DNA of 64,000 nucleotides from JBAXTZ01 sp037129925 (GTDB lineage Bacteria; Bacillota; Negativicutes; JBAXTZ01): contig JBAXTZ010000012.1 of the NCBI GenBank assembly GCA_037129925.1, forward strand, positions 1 to 64,000, in the 5' to 3' direction. Below, piece after piece: positions 36,662 through 44,891 of the stretch. The position numbers and the translations under genes are program-made. The notes under the pieces were generated by a model. That model saw only the letters and a list, made by a program, of their open reading frames with translations, did no database searches and had not been told where the DNA came from. The first letter of the stretch is position 1; each line of letters starts with the position of its first letter.

Positions 36662-38296
36662 TTAATTTGAAAGCAGTGTCAACAACTTTGGAAGCATCTG
36701 TTTTTTTCTAGACACTACTCCATCCAGATAATAAATATGCGAATCAATTCGTTCGCCGATATCGTCGCCATCAAGCAAATCACAAGCTTTTCCGGCAAAA
36801 AATGCATAGGTGGATTTTTTGGCAATATCGGTAATCATGCACTCGGTCAAATCATAGCGTTCGCTTTCGGCAAGTTCCCATAACGCTTTGACAATATCCT
36901 GACCATAAACCAATAACGATTCGCCATCGATAACATTAATTTGACTTATAGCAATTCGAGTTTCACCAAGTACAAATTCTTTGAGTTCATTGCGAACTAC
37001 CGCGGCGAGATTGCCAGCATCAAACGATGCTCCGGCACGAAGCAGTTCCATGCCATAGCTATCTAAGTCAACTCCGGCTATCGTTGCAAGTTTTTTTGCC
37101 GCCATTATATCTACGGCCGTGCATGTCGGTGAATTAAACAATAATGTATCAGATATTATCGCAGAAAGCAATAGTCCGGCGATGTTACGCTCAATCGCCA
37201 AATCACGATGCCAATGCAAATTGGCAATTATCGTCGCTGTACAACCTACTGGCTCGTGGCGGATAAATATTGGTTCGTTGGTCATCAATCCGCCCAAGCG
37301 GTGATGATCAATAATTTCGCAGATTTCGGCTTCTTCAATACCAAATACTGCTTGGGACTGCTCGTTGTGATCGACCAAAATTACCCGCTCTTTGGCTCTG
37401 CCTAACAATAAACTGCGGCTGATCATGCCGACAAGCTTGCCGTCATGCAAAACCGGAAACGAACGAAAATTGCTCGCCAACATTTTTGGTTTAATCTCAT
37501 ATATCAAATCATTCGGCTGAAAAGTAACAATTTTACCGGTAGCCATTATTTTTCCAACCGGCATACTTTGGTTAATCAGTCGGGCGCAGGCATAAGTATC
37601 ATATTGAGAACGCAGAATTATTGCTCCGTAGCTACGCGCCAGACTCAAGACATCGCTGCTGATGGCAGCGCCATTAGTCAAAATAAGACAGCGAACGTGA
37701 CGGCGGATACAGCCCTCTTGTGAATTTTCACGATTACCAACCAAAACAATGTCTCCGGATTTTATTGATTGAAACACAGTAGTCGCCCGGGCCGCTGCGA
37801 TAAGAACTTTTCCAGTAACTTTATCGGTCAAATCGGCGCCAGTAATCACCGTGGCATCCAATACTTTAACAATATTTTCATAAGAAATCCCGCTCTGAGA
37901 CAAATCTTGCATTTCCAACTCATCAAAATAACGCTTTGCCAAATCGCCCATTGTGACTATACCGACAAATGCATCGTCACTATTGACAACCGAAATTGAC
38001 TTAATGTCATTGCCACGCATTATTTGACCGAGATCACGCAAGTTATGTTCAGGGGTGATAGTTATCGGATTAGTTATCATAATATCATCGACCCGGGGAT
38101 AAAGATCACTAACTAAAATCGGTGGCTCGACTCCAAAATAATCAAGCGCGAATTTAGTCTCGGCATTAACCTTGCCGGCACGCGCCGCTTGTACGTTTTC
38201 GCCCAACCGTTTTTTCATTGACGCATAAGCAATCGCCGAACATATTGAATCAGTATCTGGATTACGGTGACCAATGACAATTGTTGGTTTATCCAT
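36662..38296 (-). CDS. ppaC: Manganese-dependent (family II) inorganic pyrophosphatase with CBS-DRTGG insert
   Basis: Hydrolyses pyrophosphate. It has 544 residues from ATG 38296 (GGGAG upstream). The DHH catalytic core is split: an N-terminal GHRNPDTDS (about residues 7-15), then a regulatory insert with two CBS domains around a DRTGG domain (about 60-300), then DHHRLGG and a C-terminal DHHA2 domain. In clostridial relatives this insert binds AMP/ADP (inhibitory or activating) and diadenosine polyphosphates. It appears to be first in the ppaC-lon-ysxC-ptb run. Confidence 0.93.
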   Translation of the reverse strand: MDKPTIVIGHRNPDTDSICSAIAYASMKKRLGENVQAARAGKVNAETKFALDYFGVEPPILVSDLYPRVDDIMITNPITITPEHNLRDLGQIMRGNDIKSISVVNSDDAFVGIVTMGDLAKRYFDELEMQDLSQSGISYENIVKVLDATVITGADLTDKVTGKVLIAAARATTVFQSIKSGDIVLVGNRENSQEGCIRRHVRCLILTNGAAISSDVLSLARSYGAIILRSQYDTYACARLINQSMPVGKIMATGKIVTFQPNDLIYEIKPKMLASNFRSFPVLHDGKLVGMISRSLLLGRAKERVILVDHNEQSQAVFGIEEAEICEIIDHHRLGGLMTNEPIFIRHEPVGCTATIIANLHWHRDLAIERNIAGLLLSAIISDTLLFNSPTCTAVDIMAAKKLATIAGVDLDSYGMELLRAGASFDAGNLAAVVRNELKEFVLGETRIAISQINVIDGESLLVYGQDIVKALWELAESERYDLTECMITDIAKKSTYAFFAGKACDLLDGDDIGERIDSHIYYLDGVVSRKKQMLPKLLTLLSN

Positions 38297-38379
38297 AATA
38301 TTTCTCCCATAATTTCTTCGTATCAACGTTTTACTAATCAATAATTCGACAATAGCGCGCGGTTTTCCTGCTGATTAAT

Positions 38380-38404
38380 AAAAAAAGCCGTGCAAAGCAC
38401 GGCT
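38380..38404 (-). terminator. Intrinsic terminator after the 6-phospho-beta-glucosidase gene
   Basis: On the minus strand AGCCGTGC-TTT-GCACGGCT forms a perfect 8-bp stem followed by a run of T (plus-strand A7 before 38387). It lies 5 nt after the gene's stop codon. Confidence 0.92.
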
Positions 38405-38408
38405 AATT

Positions 38409-39791
38409 TTAGTCTTCGAAACCGTTGTTGTCTAATACAGTTTTATACCAATAACCGCTGTCTTTGATTATCCGGTTTAAATTGTTTTCCCGATCGATAC
38501 GGATAAATCCGTAGACATTACGGTAACCATTGACCCAGCTAAAGCAGTCTAACCCCGTCCACATATGATACCCAAAGCAATTCACGCCTTCACTTATTGC
38601 TTTATGTACACACTTTAGATGGTCTTTGACAAAATCAATACGAACGCCATCGTGAACCCGGTCACCATCGACCATTTCCTTTTCTTTAAACGAGCGAATG
38701 CCCATACCGTTCTCAGAAATAAAGCAGGGAATATCGCCGTAATTATTCTTGATTCGCATCAACAAATCATAAATGCCTTCAGGATAAATCTCCCAGCCCC
38801 GATCACTATAGCGAGCTTTAGTGTTTTGAACATGCGTGAACCAATCATGATGATCTTTTTTGATTTTTGGTCCGGCGCCGATACGACGCGGGCAATAATA
38901 ATTCACTCCCAAAAAATCCACGATTGATGCCGGGTCGGCAATTATTTCTAAATCGCCTGCGGCAATTTCCGGAGTAAGATTATTTTCTTTCACGAAAGCG
39001 ACAAGTTCCGGATGATAAATGCCTTTTAGCACCGGATGTAGATAGCTGTAAGTGAAAATTAAATCCGCAAGATGCGCGGCTTCTTTGTCTTCCGCCGAAT
39101 CGGTTGCCGGATAAGCTGGCGTAAGATTGAGTACTACGCCGATTTCTCCTGGTAAATTCATTTCGTGATATGCTTTTACCGTTTTAGAATGCGCCAGCAT
39201 CACATAATGTCCAACTTGTACTGCGCGTTTTCCGTCTTGAACTTCAGGATAATGAAATCCTTGCAGGTAGCAGCCCTCGGGGGCAACAATTGGCTCATTT
39301 TGCGTTATCCAGAATTTTACTTTATGACCATACTCTTGGAAACATACTTTGGCATATTCGACGAAATAATCAATTACTGCACGATTTTCCCAGCCGCCAA
39401 TTTTGACAAGTTCATAGGGCATATCAAAATGATACAAATTAACAAAAGGTTCGATACCATTTTTGATTAACTCATCGATTACGTCGTGATAAAACTGAAT
39501 TCCTTTCGGATTTATCGCGCCAAACCCCTTGGGCATAATTCTAGTCCAGCTGATCGACATCCGATAGGAATTATGTCCGGTTTGTTTGAAAAGTTGAATA
39601 TCTTCTTTGTAGCGATGATAAAAATCTGCAGCAAATTCCGGGGTGCCTCCTTCCCAGAATTTATCCGGTTCGGTTCGCGACCACCAATCCCAAACTGAAG
39701 GTCCTTTTCCATCTTCTAACGCGGCTCCCTCGGTTTGAGGAGCTGATGCAGCAGAACCCCAAAAAAACTTTTCCGGAAACTTGTATTTCAT
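38409..39791 (-). CDS. 6-phospho-beta-glucosidase (GH1)
   Basis: Cleaves 6-phospho-beta-glucosides such as cellobiose-6-phosphate after PTS import. A GH1 barrel of 460 residues: start FPEKFFWGSAASAPQTEG, acid/base Glu in TQNEP (about 175), nucleophile Glu in SENG (about 366), and the phosphate-binding Ser/Lys/Tyr region near the C-terminus (SWVNGYRNVYGF). Last gene of a PTS operon: IIB, IIA, then this gene. Confidence 0.93.
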   Translation of the reverse strand: MKYKFPEKFFWGSAASAPQTEGAALEDGKGPSVWDWWSRTEPDKFWEGGTPEFAADFYHRYKEDIQLFKQTGHNSYRMSISWTRIMPKGFGAINPKGIQFYHDVIDELIKNGIEPFVNLYHFDMPYELVKIGGWENRAVIDYFVEYAKVCFQEYGHKVKFWITQNEPIVAPEGCYLQGFHYPEVQDGKRAVQVGHYVMLAHSKTVKAYHEMNLPGEIGVVLNLTPAYPATDSAEDKEAAHLADLIFTYSYLHPVLKGIYHPELVAFVKENNLTPEIAAGDLEIIADPASIVDFLGVNYYCPRRIGAGPKIKKDHHDWFTHVQNTKARYSDRGWEIYPEGIYDLLMRIKNNYGDIPCFISENGMGIRSFKEKEMVDGDRVHDGVRIDFVKDHLKCVHKAISEGVNCFGYHMWTGLDCFSWVNGYRNVYGFIRIDRENNLNRIIKDSGYWYKTVLDNNGFED

Positions 39792-39809
39792 AACATCCTC
39801 ACAAAATAA

Positions 39810-40133
39810 TTATTTCGCTTGAAGTTCCTGGATTTGTTTTTGCATCTCAATCATGCTCTGAATCAAGTCTTTGGCCAGGATACTGGTCATGAGATGATCC
39901 TGAGCGTGGACCATTAACAATTTCACCGTCATGTTGTTTCCGGCAGCTTCCTGCTGGATTAAATCAGTTTGAACTTTGTGCGCTTCGAGCAACGCTTCAC
40001 CAGCCGATTTGATCAAGGCTTGCGCGCCTTCAAAATCACCGTTTTTGGCTGCCGCGTAAGCTTCGAACACATCACTGCGCGCCGACCCGCCAAAAGTAAT
40101 CAGTTGAAATATTACCAGTTCTTCTTGTTCCAT
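39810..40133 (-). CDS. PTS lactose/cellobiose-type IIA component
   Basis: A 107-residue helical phosphocarrier. The phosphorylated His is in LLMVHAQDHLMTS (around residue 77), preceded by the usual GGSARSD...A...GDFEGA helix and followed by a C-terminal coiled coil. It receives phosphate from HPr and passes it to IIB. It lies between IIB (75-nt gap) and the glucosidase (18 nt). Confidence 0.95.
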   Translation of the reverse strand: MEQEELVIFQLITFGGSARSDVFEAYAAAKNGDFEGAQALIKSAGEALLEAHKVQTDLIQQEAAGNNMTVKLLMVHAQDHLMTSILAKDLIQSMIEMQKQIQELQAK

Positions 40134-40208
40134 GATTCCTCCAAAAAAAATATCAGCGACTAAAAAGGCGCCAATATTTTATACACTTTTTGAGCTTAAA
40201 CAATTGAC

Positions 40209-40517
40209 TTATTTTTTAGCGAGTAACTTGCGTGCGTGTTCCAAAATCTTATCCCCGCGGGCCATGCCGTAGTCAACAGTATTGATGACATCTAGTGGAC
40301 GACCAAGCTCAGTTGCGATTTTTTCGAAAGAGGCTTTTTTGTAGCGGATCTGTGGTCCAAGTAGTACAACATCGTAGTCTTTTACGATTCGTTCAAACTC
40401 TTCTTCAGGTACTGCGACAATTACGCTGTCCTGCTCGTCAGCAGTGAGTGATTTTTTCATTTTCTCAACGATAAGGCTGGTAGACATACCCGATGCGCAT
40501 ACAAGTAGTATTTTCAA
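40209..40517 (-). CDS. PTS lactose/cellobiose-type IIB component
   Basis: About 102 residues. The phosphorylated Cys lies at the N-terminus in LLVCASGMSTSLIVEKM. I place the start at TTG 40517, five nt after GGAGG; an in-frame ATG at 40529 overlaps that ribosome site. The membrane component IIC that would complete the transporter is not found next to IIA or IIB, nor anywhere in the window. Confidence 0.93.
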   Translation of the reverse strand: MKILLVCASGMSTSLIVEKMKKSLTADEQDSVIVAVPEEEFERIVKDYDVVLLGPQIRYKKASFEKIATELGRPLDVINTVDYGMARGDKILEHARKLLAKK

Positions 40518-40599
40518 GAATACCTCCATATTGTGATTTCTTCAGTATAATAATTCGCTGAATATTGAAAAACTCCTGCTAAGTTCCAGAAATATTTAA

Positions 40600-41475
40600 T
40601 TATTTTTTCGTCAACGGGAAAATCGCTCCGATCATTCCGGCATCATTCCCCAGCTTCGCCGGAACTAAATTAATTTCCAAGTTCTGTAGTTCGACATGCA
40701 ATCGTTTACCAATACATTTTTTCAACCGTGGTAAAAATATATCTGCGGCGTTGGAAATCCCTCCGCCGATCACAATTGCCTCCGGATCAACCACCGCGTA
40801 GATGTCACACAACGGTATCGCGGCAAACTCACACCATTCGTCTAATAACGCGTTATATTCCTGGTTTCCCTCGCGAATTCCGGCAAAAATCACCCGACCG
40901 TCGAGGCTTGGGTCATTAAACCGCTCCCGGGCAATCGCCACTAATGAGCTGGTAGCGGCATAGCGGTAATCGTCAAGATAAGCCGAGTACAAACAACAGA
41001 CTTCGCCTGCGACGTAACTGTGGCCGCGATGAATTTTACCATTAATTACCAATGAGCCGCCTAACCCGGTGCCATAAGTTGCCATATAAAAACAGGAATA
41101 CGGCTTGCCGGCGCCGGTCCATTTCTCGCCGATTGCCGCGCTCTTGGCATCATTTTCAATCACACAGGGAATTCCAAATTCGCTGCGAATTACTTCGCAC
41201 TGGTTGATCTTGTACCAATCTTTGATATGGTTAGCCCCGGCGACGACATGCGACTTAACGATATCGACCACGCCGGGAGTACAGATGCCAACGCCCGCCA
41301 GTTGATGCTTTTTTCTAGTAAGACGTGTCAGTTCGATAAGCCGGTCCATCAAAACAGCGCCGCCTAAACGAATATCCGAAGGAGTTTCCGCTCGTTCCAA
41401 AACCCGGCCACCGGCGCTGATAATGCCATATTTGACACTGGTGCCACCAATGTCGAAAGCTAAATATTTTCGCAT
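40600..41475 (-). CDS. ROK-family sugar kinase (glucokinase / beta-glucoside kinase candidate)
   Basis: 291 residues. Phosphate-1 motif DIGGTSVKYG (about 8-17), a TPGVVD motif, the ROK catalytic Asp in ENDAKSAAIGE, TYGTGLGGSLV and the adenosine loop IGGGISN. The zinc-binding CxCGxxGCxE of typical ROK proteins is absent (AGEVCCLYSAYLDD stands in its place). It is 82 nt upstream of the IIB gene in the same direction, so it may phosphorylate glucose or a beta-glucoside from the same pathway. ATG with GGAGGG upstream. Confidence 0.85.
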   Translation of the reverse strand: MRKYLAFDIGGTSVKYGIISAGGRVLERAETPSDIRLGGAVLMDRLIELTRLTRKKHQLAGVGICTPGVVDIVKSHVVAGANHIKDWYKINQCEVIRSEFGIPCVIENDAKSAAIGEKWTGAGKPYSCFYMATYGTGLGGSLVINGKIHRGHSYVAGEVCCLYSAYLDDYRYAATSSLVAIARERFNDPSLDGRVIFAGIREGNQEYNALLDEWCEFAAIPLCDIYAVVDPEAIVIGGGISNAADIFLPRLKKCIGKRLHVELQNLEINLVPAKLGNDAGMIGAIFPLTKK

Positions 41476-41496
41476 CTTCCCTCCGTAAAACTGCTT

Positions 41497-43395
41497 TTAT
41501 TCGTTGTTTGCTAGTGCTTGGCGACTATCCAAATAATTCAAAACCTGCTTAACACATTCATCTACACTGTTTCTTTCAGTGTCCAGTACCAAATCCGGGC
41601 AGTCCGGCTCTTCATAGGGCGACGAGACGCCGGTGAAATTTTTGATTTCTCCTGCCACGGCCTTCGCGTATAAGCCCTTGGCATCTCTCGCAGCGCAAGT
41701 TTCCAGCGAGGCTTTCACGTATATTTCTACAAAGTCCTTCTCGCCCACGATGTTTCGCGCCTGTTCGCGCATACTGCGCAACGGCGAAATAAAGGAAACC
41801 AGCGTTATCATGCAGCTATCCATGAACAGCCGCGCTACTTCGGAAATTCTTCTAATGTTCTCTTTCCGGTCAGGCAGTGAATAACCCAAATCGGAATTTA
41901 ATCCGCCGCGGATGTTGTCTCCATCCAGGCGGTAGGAAAATCTGCCGCCAGCCAGTAATTGGCGTTCTAGTTCGATCGCAATAGTGGACTTACCCGCGCC
42001 GGACAGTCCGGTAAACCAGAGTACGATGCCCTTTTGCCGCATTGCGTTGCTCCGTCCGGCAACCGATGTTTTCCCGGCTTCCAGATGCCTGCCAGTTCCG
42101 GCCGGTTCGCTGCGTTCAAGCAGTTCAGAGATAATCCCGCCGCCAGAAATATTGTAATGGTCGATTATTACAAACCGCCCCGCAACGGCAAACAATGTCG
42201 AGGTGTCAAAAGCCAGGTCTTTATCCAGTACCAGAATACATTCGCCGATCTCATGCCGGGCGATCTGATCTCCTGCAAGGTAACTTATAGTTTCAGTGTC
42301 CAGTATCGAAGTAATTTTCTCAACCGTCGCAACGGTTTTTGCCGACCCCATTTTTAGCAAATATTTATTTCCGGCAACTACCGGTTGTTTTCCCAGCCAG
42401 ACCAGTGTGCATTTAATCCGCCCGCCCGTCTGTGGCGGCAGTTCTCCCACTTTTGCCGCCAATTCGCCGCGTTTGACGTAGATTTGCTCGGTTAGCGTAA
42501 AGCCCGCTGCGTAACCAGAGGTTATTTTGTCAGTTGCAGCTACATTGAAACCCTCGACGGACTTGACCCTGCTGCGTTTTCCGGACGGATAAAACACCAC
42601 CTCGTCGCCAACGCTCAGGCTACCGGATTCCACTGTCCCGGCGACTATCCGCCGTTGGTCACCGTCAGCCGTAAATTTATAGACATCCTGTACCGGCATC
42701 CGGAACGGTTTGTCCAGAGGCTGTTCGCTGTTTCTAAAAGCTTCCATTGTTTCCAGCGCCGTTTTCCCCGTATACCAATTCATGTTTGGCGAACGGCGGA
42801 CGATATTGTCGCCGTGAAAACCGCTTACCGGAACAAAAGACACCGATTCAATATTAGTCTGTCGCAGAAATTCCCGATATTCACGCACAACAGTGTTAAA
42901 CCGCTCCTCGCTGTAACCGGCACAGTCCATTTTATTAACCAGGACACAAATCTGACTGATTCCAAGTAATGCCAGATACAAGCCGTGGCGTTTGGAATTG
43001 GCCTGCACGCCATCATCTGCATCAATGACAATTAGCGCCGCCTCGGCCCGCGATGCGCCGGACACCATGTTTTTTATAAACTCGGTGTGTCCGGGCGCGT
43101 CGATAAGAATATAATTCCGGTCTTGCGTTTTAAAGAAACAACGCGCCGAATCGATCGTTACTCCCTGCGCTTGTTCGTCTTTCAGCGCGTCCAGCAAAAA
43201 TGCATATTCAAATGGCTTGGAGTTTCTTCGGCACTTCTCTCGGACTTGTTCAAGCTTGCCTTCCGGCAGCGAGCCAGTATCCGCGAGCAGCCGTCCAACA
43301 ATCGTGCTCTTGCCGTGATCGACATGACCGGCGACGACGACATGGATATTCTGTCTGCTTTCACGAACACTGTCCTTAATTTTGCTATCCGCCAT
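41497..43395 (-). CDS. cysNC: Bifunctional sulfate adenylyltransferase subunit 1 / adenylylsulfate kinase
   Basis: Makes APS with CysD, driven by GTP hydrolysis, then phosphorylates it to PAPS. The N-terminal GTPase has GHVDHGKST (about 18-26), DAPGHTEF and NKMD; beta-barrel domains follow; and a C-terminal APS kinase has its own P-loop GLSGAGKST (about 464-472), DGDNIRGGLN and SFISPLRSMRE. This is the NodQ-like fusion, 632 residues. No PAPS reductase or sulfite reductase is nearby, so PAPS is probably used for sulfation by the sulfotransferase at 47.9 kb. It starts directly after the cysD stop codon. Confidence 0.95.
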   Translation of the reverse strand: MADSKIKDSVRESRQNIHVVVAGHVDHGKSTIVGRLLADTGSLPEGKLEQVREKCRRNSKPFEYAFLLDALKDEQAQGVTIDSARCFFKTQDRNYILIDAPGHTEFIKNMVSGASRAEAALIVIDADDGVQANSKRHGLYLALLGISQICVLVNKMDCAGYSEERFNTVVREYREFLRQTNIESVSFVPVSGFHGDNIVRRSPNMNWYTGKTALETMEAFRNSEQPLDKPFRMPVQDVYKFTADGDQRRIVAGTVESGSLSVGDEVVFYPSGKRSRVKSVEGFNVAATDKITSGYAAGFTLTEQIYVKRGELAAKVGELPPQTGGRIKCTLVWLGKQPVVAGNKYLLKMGSAKTVATVEKITSILDTETISYLAGDQIARHEIGECILVLDKDLAFDTSTLFAVAGRFVIIDHYNISGGGIISELLERSEPAGTGRHLEAGKTSVAGRSNAMRQKGIVLWFTGLSGAGKSTIAIELERQLLAGGRFSYRLDGDNIRGGLNSDLGYSLPDRKENIRRISEVARLFMDSCMITLVSFISPLRSMREQARNIVGEKDFVEIYVKASLETCAARDAKGLYAKAVAGEIKNFTGVSSPYEEPDCPDLVLDTERNSVDECVKQVLNYLDSRQALANNE

Positions 43396-44278
43396 CTACA
43401 TATAACCGTCCCTTCTGAGATCTTCCAGCCCGCCGCCATCTTCCTTGTCCTGTTCACGCCCGGAGCGTTCGGCAATATTGGAAAACTTGCCGGTTTTCAG
43501 TTCGGCAACTATTTCGTCAACCGATTTCGCAGTGGATTGCACCGGGCTGGTGCAGGGCGCGCAACCGAGTGAGCGATAGCGGCGGCCGCAGCCATTATCA
43601 AAATACAGCGACACTACCGGGATATTCTCCCGCCGGATATATTCCCAAATATCCAGCTCGGTCCAGTCCAGTAGCGGATGAATTCGTACGTGGGTGCCGG
43701 GTGCGAATTCGGTCTTGAACTGATTCCAGAGTTCCGGAGGCTGGTCGGCAATATCCCCAGTCATTATTTTTGTCCCGTGGCGAAAAATAACGTTCCTTGG
43801 AGCGGCTGCCCTCTTCATCGGAACGGACGCCGACGATCACACCGGTAAACGGTTCGCTATTCTTGTCAGGTTCGTAAGCGCCGGTCGTGTGATTCAGCCG
43901 GTAGCGAACACAGCTTCCGCTCAGCACATCGCGCAGCGCCTGAGTTTTCAGATTTTTGCAGCACTGAATCCGGCTGGCATTACCATCAACGAAGGTGGCT
44001 TTATCGTTCAGCGCCGTCCGGTTTTCGCCATAAATCATGTCCAGCTTCCACTCGCGCGCCAGCGTATCCCGATAACTAATCATTTCCGGGATTTTGTAAC
44101 GCGTATCAATATGCACCAGCGGTAGCGGCACATGACCAAAAAACGCCTTGCGCGCCAGCCACAACAACACCGTGCTGTCCTTTCCGATCGACCAGAGCAT
44201 ACAGAGATTATTGAACTGACTGTATGCTTCACGGATAATATGAATACTTTTGTTTTCCAACTTATCGAGATGATTCAT
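43396..44278 (-). pseudogene. cysD: Sulfate adenylyltransferase subunit 2 (CysD), interrupted by a one-base frameshift
   Basis: The ATP-PPi alternative hydrolase-family subunit that forms APS. The N-terminal part (44278 to about 43760) carries WSIGKDSTVLLWL (PP-loop, SxGKDS), and the C-terminal part (about 43760 to 43396) carries PLLDWTELDIWEYI, RYRSLGC and EDGGGLEDLRRDGYM. Both halves are well conserved but in different frames; the join is after SPRDKNNDW, where the minus strand has GGGG (plus CCCC at 43755-43758) and one G fewer would restore the frame. Either a homopolymer assembly error or a recent mutation. ATG 44278 has AAGGGG upstream. Confidence 0.9.
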
Positions 44279-44344
44279 CACAAGCCCCTTTCAGCGCGGC
44301 AGCTACCGCGGCTTTCAGCACCCGGGATTAAGTTTGCCGTAAGA

Positions 44345-44570
44345 TCAGCCGAACACTACATCCCGTAAACCGTAATAGTTTTCCCGTTCAGGATTTCCTA
44401 GCGCAAAAATACTTTTTCATCCCAAGTTTTCCCCTTGCTCCTGTCGAATATACAGCTGGATAACATTCATGAATGTCGATGTAGCCGGAGTTATCCAAAT
44501 ACCAAACCGGCGGATTTTCCACCCGGCTTGCAAAGGTTTCCATCAAAAATCGAATTCGTTTCAACTGCAC
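44345..44570 (-). pseudogene. Unidentified gene remnant between the precursor gene and cysD
   Basis: A GTG-initiated frame of 60 codons (44570-44388) has protein-like composition (for example PPVWYLDNSGYIDIHECYP). Protein-like sequence then continues in other frames, TWDEKVF and ALGNPERENYYGLRDVVFG, up to 44345, as if one reading frame had taken two small shifts near G and A runs. No ribosome binding site is visible and I do not recognise the family. It may be a decayed gene or, given the nearby cysD frameshift, one damaged by sequence errors. The DNA just before cysD (44291-44311) forms a GC-rich hairpin. Confidence 0.4.
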
Positions 44571-44596
44571 TGGTTATATAGACGATAAACTTCTAA

Positions 44597-44625
44597 TTTA
44601 CAATACCTCAACAATACACTATAAT
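44597..44625 (+). promoter_or_regulatory. Consensus promoter of the 38-codon peptide gene
   Basis: TTTACA (44597-44602) and a perfect TATAAT (44620-44625) are separated by exactly 17 nt. The start would be near 44632, giving a leader of about 39 nt that ends in the ribosome site AAAGGAG (44656-44662). It points away from cysD and the minus-strand remnant and towards the peptide gene. Confidence 0.85.
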
Positions 44626-44670
44626 TAGGTAAGCCCCTTCAAATAAAAAAAAGTGAAAGGAGTTACTCGC

Positions 44671-44787
44671 ATGACACCCACAAAAATTAAATGGTCAGCG
44701 CCACAGTTACAAACATACGCCGCAGTATGCATAACAGAGAAATCACTTTGGGATACGGAGGCGGGTGAAACGTATGGACCAAGTTAA
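44671..44787 (+). CDS. Putative lasso-peptide-type RiPP precursor (38 residues)
   Basis: A small gene with consensus promoter, AAAGGAG 8 nt before ATG, and a terminator downstream. The leader has Lys-x-Trp8-x-x-Pro11-x-Leu13, the pattern (Y/W-x-x-P-x-L) bound by PqqD-like B1 proteins of lasso clusters, and Thr22 near the expected cleavage point. The acidic C-terminal part (about residues 24-38: Lys-Ser-Leu-Trp-Asp-Thr-Glu-Ala-Gly-Glu) ends Thr-Tyr-Gly-Pro-Ser. If cleavage follows Glu23 (Thr at -2), Glu30 could close a 7-residue ring; if it follows Lys24, Glu33 gives a 9-residue ring. Tyr35 is a possible sulfation site and Ser38 matches the C-terminal Ser phosphorylated in paeninodin. Opposite strand to its modifying genes. 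Confidence 0.68.
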   Translation: MTPTKIKWSAPQLQTYAAVCITEKSLWDTEAGETYGPS

Positions 44788-44862
44788 AAATACACATAGG
44801 TAAGGTACACGGCATTTTCCTCGTGAACTAATCATTTATTATTCGCTTCTCTAACCCAACTC

Positions 44863-44891
44863 AAGCTGTCTGGTCAAAGACCGGACAGCTT
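44863..44891. terminator. Bidirectional terminator between precursor gene and reverse transcriptase gene
   Basis: AAGCTGTCTGGTC (44863-44875) pairs with GACCGGACAGCTT (44879-44891) over 13 bp with one wobble and an AAA loop. For the plus strand it is followed by TTGTTGTTGTT. The stop codon of the reverse transcriptase lies inside the left arm (44874), so its last codons are antisense to the 3' end of the precursor transcript. Confidence 0.85.

Noticed and set aside
44388..44570. The 60-codon minus-strand frame as the lasso precursor
   Set aside because: No ribosome binding site, no promoter in that direction, no leader motif, and it continues as broken protein-like sequence in other frames.
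44597..44891. Retron msr-msd RNA
   Set aside because: No inverted a1/a2 repeats with an internal branching G were seen, and the transcript is convergent with the RT instead of upstream of it.
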